In this document: in pieces, positions 22,766-27,230 of the stretch
How positions within the stretch are numbered: position 1 is the first letter of the stretch
Layout of the letters: every line of letters begins with the position of its first letter
Assembly (NCBI GenBank): GCA_041746855.1
Contig: JBGTGG010000171.1
Coordinates: 1-27,230, forward strand
From: JBGTGG01 sp041746855
GTDB lineage: Bacteria; Bacteroidota; Bacteroidia; Cytophagales; Cyclobacteriaceae
Reading direction: 5' to 3'
DNA: 27,230 nucleotides
Translations under genes and position numbers: made by a program
The notes under the pieces: generated by a model
Databases searched by the model: none
Told to the model about the DNA's origin: nothing
The model's input: the letters and a program-made list of their open reading frames with translations, nothing else

Positions 22766-23431
22766 ATGCTATCAAGGATTAGAGGAATTTTGAAAGAGTA
22801 TGGTTTTGTTCTCTACACAAGACCATATGAACTTAACATCGTAGGACTAAGAAGCAAAAGCGTTGAGTCGAATTCTTTTGACGATGAGATTCATGTGTTT
22901 TACACTTTACCAAATGGTAAATGGAACTACCACATCTATCCGGCAACCACTGATCCAGGAACATTCTGGTTAAATAATCCTGCCTATCCACAAGGCACAG
23001 CAATTCTTGCACAAGGACAAAATGTAGATGCCTATGCCATCGGTAAGCATAGAGGTAAGTATGAAGCATTAGTCCAACAGAAACCAGTTACTGTTATAAG
23101 AGATTATGACCGTGATGCCTTTCTGGATTTTGATAATGGTAAAAAACAAACTGGAAATTTTGGCATCAACATCCACAGAGCATCTGTTTCTGGGACAACC
23201 AAATCCATTGATGAGTATTCTGCCGGATGCCAAGTATTTAAAAGTGCAGATGACTTTCTGGTATTCATGGAACTTTGTAAAAACCACGCAAAGCTTTATG
23301 GAAACAAATTCAGCTATACGCTGATTGATTTTAGATCGCTAAGAAGAATTACACTCAAGCGAGTAATAACAGCAACAACCATTTTCGCAGCAATCGCTTT
23401 GGGCTGGATTTTTAAACCAAACATCGATTGA
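22766..23431 (+). CDS. YkuD-like (L,D-transpeptidase-fold) protein with C-terminal membrane helix
   Basis: In this 221-residue protein, residues about 40-185 form a beta-rich domain with the signature NFGINIHRAS (His137) and DEYSAGCQVF (Ser152-x-Gly-Cys155), the H...SxGC arrangement of L,D-transpeptidase-like cysteine enzymes; phage and prophage versions have GINIHR...SAGCQ. Residues 197-217 are a membrane helix near the C-terminus, so the protein is a tail-anchored membrane protein with no signal peptide. It could cleave or remodel peptide crosslinks next to the muramidase. Activity is inferred from motifs. Confidence 0.82.
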   Translation: MLSRIRGILKEYGFVLYTRPYELNIVGLRSKSVESNSFDDEIHVFYTLPNGKWNYHIYPATTDPGTFWLNNPAYPQGTAILAQGQNVDAYAIGKHRGKYEALVQQKPVTVIRDYDRDAFLDFDNGKKQTGNFGINIHRASVSGTTKSIDEYSAGCQVFKSADDFLVFMELCKNHAKLYGNKFSYTLIDFRSLRRITLKRVITATTIFAAIALGWIFKPNID

Positions 23432-23433
23432 AA

Positions 23434-24141
23434 ATGGAAGGGCTTACTCCACCATTTTATTCAAGAACCGATGAGCTGCTTTATAAAATCTATTTGAAGC
23501 TTCAGACAGGAAATATGTCCGGACTAACGGCAAACGATATTAATTCGCTTTCTAAACTGAATGCAATCCTTGAGGATTCAGACCTTATAAGTCAAACCCA
23601 ATTGGGCGATGCAATTATGGCTTTGAAGGGTAATGTTCCGGTGAGTGCTAATACGCTAGAAAAGCTTTACAATATCATTCAAGGAATACAATCGCTCAAA
23701 CGCGAGGATATTGACACGTTGGAAGAATTAAATGCAATTCTCACAGATGCTGATTTAGTACGTATTCAGGATTTAGCGGATGCTTTAGTCGCGCTCAATC
23801 TTAAACAAAGAAGCTTTCAGTTTTACTTTCCAGACGACCATTGGGATGATGACCACCCACAAAGCATGAGAAGAGATCGCTTTGTCTTGCGAGGTAAAAT
23901 CACCTCTATTGCCCAAGACTTTACTAATTCCCTATCGGCAGTATCCTATAAAACACGAATTGATACATCAAGTACATGGGCATATCACTTAAATGTGAGC
24001 GCATTACAGAATTGGATTAATACTAACATCTTCGGAAATGAGCAAACAGGAACTAGGTATTGGATCAGGTGCATTCCTACTTATAAATCTGGATATGATA
24101 GCGAGGCTGCTTGTGTTTTGTTTTACACCATTAATGGTTAA
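23434..24141 (+). CDS. Fibre/spike-like protein with duplicated repeat
   Basis: Counting from the ATG at 23434 (235 residues), two copies of a helical repeat are visible at 31-64 and 88-121, 57 residues apart: LTANDINSLSKLNAILEDSD and LKREDIDTLEELNAILTDAD. 'DIxxLxxLNAILxDxDLxxxxxLxDAxxAL' repeats are typical of tail-fibre or spike shafts in Bacteroidota phages. A distinct C-terminal domain follows (about 127-235), starting QFYFPDDHWDDDHPQ, probably the receptor-binding head. It begins 2 bases after the upstream stop; the open frame also reaches a TTG at 23428. As the last gene of the cassette it fits a host-recognition protein. Confidence 0.8.
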   Translation: MEGLTPPFYSRTDELLYKIYLKLQTGNMSGLTANDINSLSKLNAILEDSDLISQTQLGDAIMALKGNVPVSANTLEKLYNIIQGIQSLKREDIDTLEELNAILTDADLVRIQDLADALVALNLKQRSFQFYFPDDHWDDDHPQSMRRDRFVLRGKITSIAQDFTNSLSAVSYKTRIDTSSTWAYHLNVSALQNWINTNIFGNEQTGTRYWIRCIPTYKSGYDSEAACVLFYTING

Positions 24142-24173
24142 CACTCTTATGTGCTTGATTGACAGGGTAATGT

Positions 24174-25223
24174 TTATGTCTTTTTTCGCCACCAAAGCAA
24201 AAATCCAGTAATGCTTAAAAGTCCGGGAGTAAGTCCAAAAATAGAGTAGAGAATCTTTATCCAAATAGTTCCATAAACCCCAGAATGAATTGGAAATACC
24301 ATGCCCTCTAATTTCTCACGGAAAGTCTTTTGAGAAAGAAACTTTGTCTCAAACGTGTTAGACTTGATAATAATCTCGTCTATATAGTCTCCAAAGAAAA
24401 AAGATAACTCACCTGAGTATCCAAAAACATAAGTTGATTTATCAGAGATTGTTGGAAGATTGATGTTTGTAGCTTTAAACGATGGATATTTGACGCTAAT
24501 CTCATTTAAAACTGCATCAATCGAAAAATCAATCGGGATACTTTTAAATGTATTTTCCTCTGCTATAAAATTAGACTTCGTAAAAGCATATCTCATCATC
24601 CAAAACGCTGTAATTGCAATAATGATATTAAAAATTAATGACCATACACCAATAACACGATGAAGCCCAGATGATATTGTTCGCCAATTTTTAAAATTCA
24701 ATCTGATCTTAAAAAGCAGGACTTTAATAAGGTGTTTTCTGTAAACAATAATGCCCGTTATACAAGAAATGAAAAGTAACACTGAAAGTATTGCAACAGC
24801 TAAATCACCCCATATAGGAATTGTGAAAGTATAATGAAAGAGTAGAAGCCAATCCATCAATTGATTATACCTTTCGCCACTATGAAGAATTTCCCCAGTA
24901 TATGGATTTAAAAATGCCTTATACTGGATGTTCTCCTTCATCATAAAAAACTGATATGAACTACTTTCCTTCTGAGGAAGGTTATCATATCCAATGTAAT
25001 CCATATCATAAAACTTCGATTGGACTATGTGATATGCGCTGTCGAATGAAATTTTATTTCCTAATGGCTTTACTGTTTGAAGATCTGAATAGATCAAGTC
25101 ATCAATCTCATTATTAAATACCAGAACTGAACCCGATAATCCAATTAATAACAAAGCTATACCGGTAATTAAACCGGTATAGCTGTGTACTTTAAAGATT
25201 GCTCTTTTTAGTTTAGAACTCAT
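24174..25223 (-). CDS. PepSY-associated TM protein (iron-uptake, PiuB-like)
   Basis: This 349-residue inner-membrane protein has four to five membrane helices (about 17-40, 130-160, 190-215 and 320-343) and large periplasmic loops, including the PepSY-like region after the first helix and a KVHSYTGLITGIALLLIGLSG start typical of 'PepSY-associated TM helix' proteins. Members are usually paired with siderophore receptors and may reduce or process ferric siderophores; this is family knowledge and weak. The ATG at 25223 shares a base with the stop of the receptor gene upstream (TAATG), so the two are coupled. It is convergent with the cassette, with only about 30 bases between them and no terminator that I can see. 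Confidence 0.9.
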   Translation of the reverse strand: MSSKLKRAIFKVHSYTGLITGIALLLIGLSGSVLVFNNEIDDLIYSDLQTVKPLGNKISFDSAYHIVQSKFYDMDYIGYDNLPQKESSSYQFFMMKENIQYKAFLNPYTGEILHSGERYNQLMDWLLLFHYTFTIPIWGDLAVAILSVLLFISCITGIIVYRKHLIKVLLFKIRLNFKNWRTISSGLHRVIGVWSLIFNIIIAITAFWMMRYAFTKSNFIAEENTFKSIPIDFSIDAVLNEISVKYPSFKATNINLPTISDKSTYVFGYSGELSFFFGDYIDEIIIKSNTFETKFLSQKTFREKLEGMVFPIHSGVYGTIWIKILYSIFGLTPGLLSITGFLLWWRKKT

Positions 25224-27230
25224 TAGAAATTATAACCGACTGACAATCTAAATGATCTCGGATTACCAATCCACAAGTTAGCTGGCCCATAGGCACCATA
25301 ATAATACCTTACATCAGCCAAGTTATACAAGCCAAGATTAACAGAGGCATTTTTATATTTATAAGAAATATTTGCGTCCAAAGTGGTGTACCCTGGAATT
25401 GAGAATCCTGTTACAAAGGTTTCTCTTTCACTAATTGAGTTAAGACCTGCTCCAAAACTTAATCCTGAAAGAACCTTTGTGAATCTATATTTTAACCAAG
25501 CGTTAAAATTATGTTTTGGGGCATTGGGGAATCTACCTTTTGCGTAAAAATCAAAACCCGAATCACCAGGAGTGTAGGTATCGTTTAAAGCGTAATTGAC
25601 AACAAAGTTGAAATTATCTGATAGTTCTCCATTTACTGAAAACTCAATGCCTTTGCTGGTTACATTATCTATTTGTATTAATCGTAGGCCTTGTGAATCA
25701 GTTGGGTCTGAGGCCAGAACATCATATTTTTCAATATAGTATCCGGACAACATTCCAAAGATTTTACCACCTAGTAACTCTTGCTTAATGCCAATTTCAT
25801 ACTGGCGACTTTTCTCAGGGTCAAATGGGCCTCCACCTCCTCTATTAGATCCATATTGAGGTTGAAATCCTTGAGTATAACTTCCATAAATAGACAATGA
25901 TGTTATAGGCTGATAGAGAACACCGATTCGTGGTGTTAAAGCGTTAGCCTCCAACGTATCTCTAAAGGTTACCTCATTGGTAATTAGATCAAAAGCTTTT
26001 GTATTATAATCATGCCTTTCTACTCGAATCCCTAATAGGGCTTTCCACTTATCGCTAATCGTTATTTGATCTTGTAAATAGAGTGCAAACAACCGCGTAT
26101 TATCCGTATTGCCGGTTTGATAATCTGCATTTGCTAACGCTGATGGAGACCTGTCATAACTAGCCCAGGAAAATTCTAATGCATCAATTGGTAAATTTTT
26201 AGTTGATAGCCCAGCGTATTCATAAGTTCTGCCAGTGCTACTAAAATCAATTCCTCCAATAAGTGCATGACCAATACTTCCAGTTTTTGTACTAAAAGTT
26301 ACATAAGAGCTTGATTGATATTGGTAGGTAGGATCTTGTTTAAAATATCCGTGTGACATATTCAACGAGTCATCCACCACCCCAGTTGAGAAAGCATCAG
26401 GTGTTACATCAAATTGATCTTGAAATGTATTAGCTGCCCTGAATAACGTAGTAAATTTCAGAGAACTATTAAACTGATGATTAAACATTAACTGATTTGA
26501 AAGTGATCGGGTCTTGCTAAATCCCTTTGGATCGACCATAGAAAAATCTCGTGGTAATCTATCCAAGTCCCATTCGTTATTACCAACCAAAAATGCCGGA
26601 ACCCCTCGCTGATATCCCATTGTTCTCTCATCATTCGAGAAATTTAACTCATAGTTCAAAGAAGTGTTTTGAGAAAAGTTGTATTGAAGTTGAGGAGCAA
26701 CGAAAATATTTTTAATGTCATGATTGGGATCTAATTGACCTGTATTTTCATAACCTAGCACAAAGCGATAAAGCAATTTACCGTCAGTGACTACTTTGCC
26801 TGTTGCATCGGCCATTACTCTGAATTGATCAAAACTTCCGTAAGTTAAATTTACTTCATATCGAGCTTTCTCTTGAGCTCTTTTTGTAATGTGGTTTATA
26901 ACTCCCCCAGGATTACCGGCACTGAATAATATAGAAGCCGGTCCTTTGATTGCTTCAATTCTCTCAATATTATAAGTGAGCGCCCCTTGATCAAATTGAT
27001 AAAAATCACCACGTATCCCGTTATAAGCAAAATTACCTGGACTTGACCTAAAACCTCTTAACACATAATCGCTGTATTGCGAAGATGAAAAAGCATTCAC
27101 CCCAGCCATTACTTTTGTTGCCTCCCCAACAGTTTGAATTTGTCTGTCATTTATCAATTCTTTGTTAATGATTTGGATAGACTGAGGTACTTCTAAAACT
27201 GGAGTCTCAAGCCTTGTACCTGTTGAAGAG
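25223..27230 (-). CDS. TonB-dependent siderophore receptor (5' end outside window)
   Basis: The frame stays open to the right edge, giving about 669 residues without a start; a TTG at 27157 is not the real beginning, since coding sequence continues with LETPVLEVPQSIQIINKEL. Recognisable parts are the plug domain of siderophore receptors (QSIQIINKEL, YVLRGFRSSPGN, RIEAIKGPASILFSAGNPGGVIN), barrel strands, and the TonB C-terminal signature ending in YNF with a terminal Phe. The plug pattern fits TIGR01783-type ferrisiderophore receptors. The signal peptide and TonB box lie outside the window. It is the upstream partner of the PepSY protein and should serve Fe(III)-siderophore import. Confidence 0.92.
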   Translation of the reverse strand, partial: SSTGTRLETPVLEVPQSIQIINKELINDRQIQTVGEATKVMAGVNAFSSSQYSDYVLRGFRSSPGNFAYNGIRGDFYQFDQGALTYNIERIEAIKGPASILFSAGNPGGVINHITKRAQEKARYEVNLTYGSFDQFRVMADATGKVVTDGKLLYRFVLGYENTGQLDPNHDIKNIFVAPQLQYNFSQNTSLNYELNFSNDERTMGYQRGVPAFLVGNNEWDLDRLPRDFSMVDPKGFSKTRSLSNQLMFNHQFNSSLKFTTLFRAANTFQDQFDVTPDAFSTGVVDDSLNMSHGYFKQDPTYQYQSSSYVTFSTKTGSIGHALIGGIDFSSTGRTYEYAGLSTKNLPIDALEFSWASYDRSPSALANADYQTGNTDNTRLFALYLQDQITISDKWKALLGIRVERHDYNTKAFDLITNEVTFRDTLEANALTPRIGVLYQPITSLSIYGSYTQGFQPQYGSNRGGGGPFDPEKSRQYEIGIKQELLGGKIFGMLSGYYIEKYDVLASDPTDSQGLRLIQIDNVTSKGIEFSVNGELSDNFNFVVNYALNDTYTPGDSGFDFYAKGRFPNAPKHNFNAWLKYRFTKVLSGLSFGAGLNSISERETFVTGFSIPGYTTLDANISYKYKNASVNLGLYNLADVRYYYGAYGPANLWIGNPRSFRLSVGYNF

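Larger units (their letters stand above)
14417..24141 (+). mobile_element. Virion-like (tailless phage-derived?) gene cassette
   Basis: Fifteen co-directional, tightly packed genes run from a repeat-rich leader to a terminal fibre gene, flanked by ordinary metal-uptake loci. The content has virion logic: small membrane proteins, a transglutaminase-fold peptidase with a basic tail, a candidate capsid protein with several small beta-rich companions, a coiled-coil protein, three peptidoglycan-active or peptidoglycan-binding proteins (two membrane-anchored) and a spike. I see no terminase, portal, tail, packaging ATPase, replication protein or integrase. The gene order and lack of tail genes recall tailless jelly-roll phages such as FLiP or corticoviruses, but no direct homology can be claimed by eye. 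It may be a decayed provirus or a domesticated particle. Confidence 0.5.

Noticed and set aside
14417..24141. Tailocin, contractile injection system or T6SS
   Set aside because: No sheath, tube, baseplate, spike-VgrG or AAA-ATPase genes could be recognised among the fifteen genes.
24142..24173. Attachment-site duplication at the right border of the cassette
   Set aside because: The 32 bases do not repeat any part of the left leader by eye, and no tRNA end is present.

Overview
The window looks like a chromosomal segment of a Bacteroidota bacterium, probably of the Cytophagales/Chryseolinea type, although I cannot fix the rank. The signs are TonB-dependent receptors with an N-terminal carboxypeptidase-like domain, a DUF5916 protein, lipoproteins with acidic residues after the lipobox cysteine, paired DUF3526 ABC permeases, and mostly weak Shine-Dalgarno sites. 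I see no rRNA, tRNA, CRISPR array, transposase or integrase.

Region A (about 1-13295, minus strand) is a long collinear block that reads as a zinc-acquisition and zinc-sparing operon. It starts at a strong palindromic Zur/Fur-type operator (13265-13295). In transcription order it encodes: a small His/Cys-rich membrane protein; a ZnuD-like TonB-dependent receptor; a surface or periplasmic lipoprotein; a MerC-type inner-membrane protein; a DUF3299-like exported protein; a His-rich lipoprotein; a COG0523 (ZigA/ZNG1-type) GTPase metallochaperone; a Fur-family regulator, probably Zur; and a DUF1826 protein. An ABC-2 exporter follows (ATPase and two DUF3526 permeases). A thioredoxin-reductase-like flavoprotein sits between the ATPase and the permeases. 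The block ends in a DUF5916 outer-membrane protein cut by the left edge. A folded intergenic element (9571-9648) lies inside the block, upstream of merC.

Region B (13296-14416) is a divergent intergenic stretch, a YkgJ-type cysteine-cluster gene, and a repeat- and hairpin-rich leader.

Region C (14417-24141, plus strand) is the unusual part: about 9.7 kb of 15 tightly packed genes that read as a virion-like module without a tail. It has small membrane proteins, a transglutaminase-fold cysteine peptidase with a very basic C-terminus, a candidate 242-aa capsid protein followed by several small beta-rich proteins sharing a 'strand-LPxNVKxVxGI' pattern, and a coiled-coil protein. Next come a membrane-anchored annexin-like repeat, a membrane-anchored peptidoglycan-binding protein, a GH108 muramidase with an EF-hand-like loop, a YkuD-like (H...SxGC) membrane protein, and a terminal fibre/spike protein with an internal duplication. 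I see no terminase, portal, sheath, tube, packaging ATPase, replication protein or integrase. The best guess is a tailless, possibly membrane-containing virus (FLiP- or corticovirus-like in logic) or a domesticated derivative. This is inference from gene content and order.

Region D (24174-27230, minus strand) is the end of an iron-siderophore uptake operon: a TonB-dependent siderophore receptor (cut by the right edge), with a PepSY-TM protein overlapping its stop codon.
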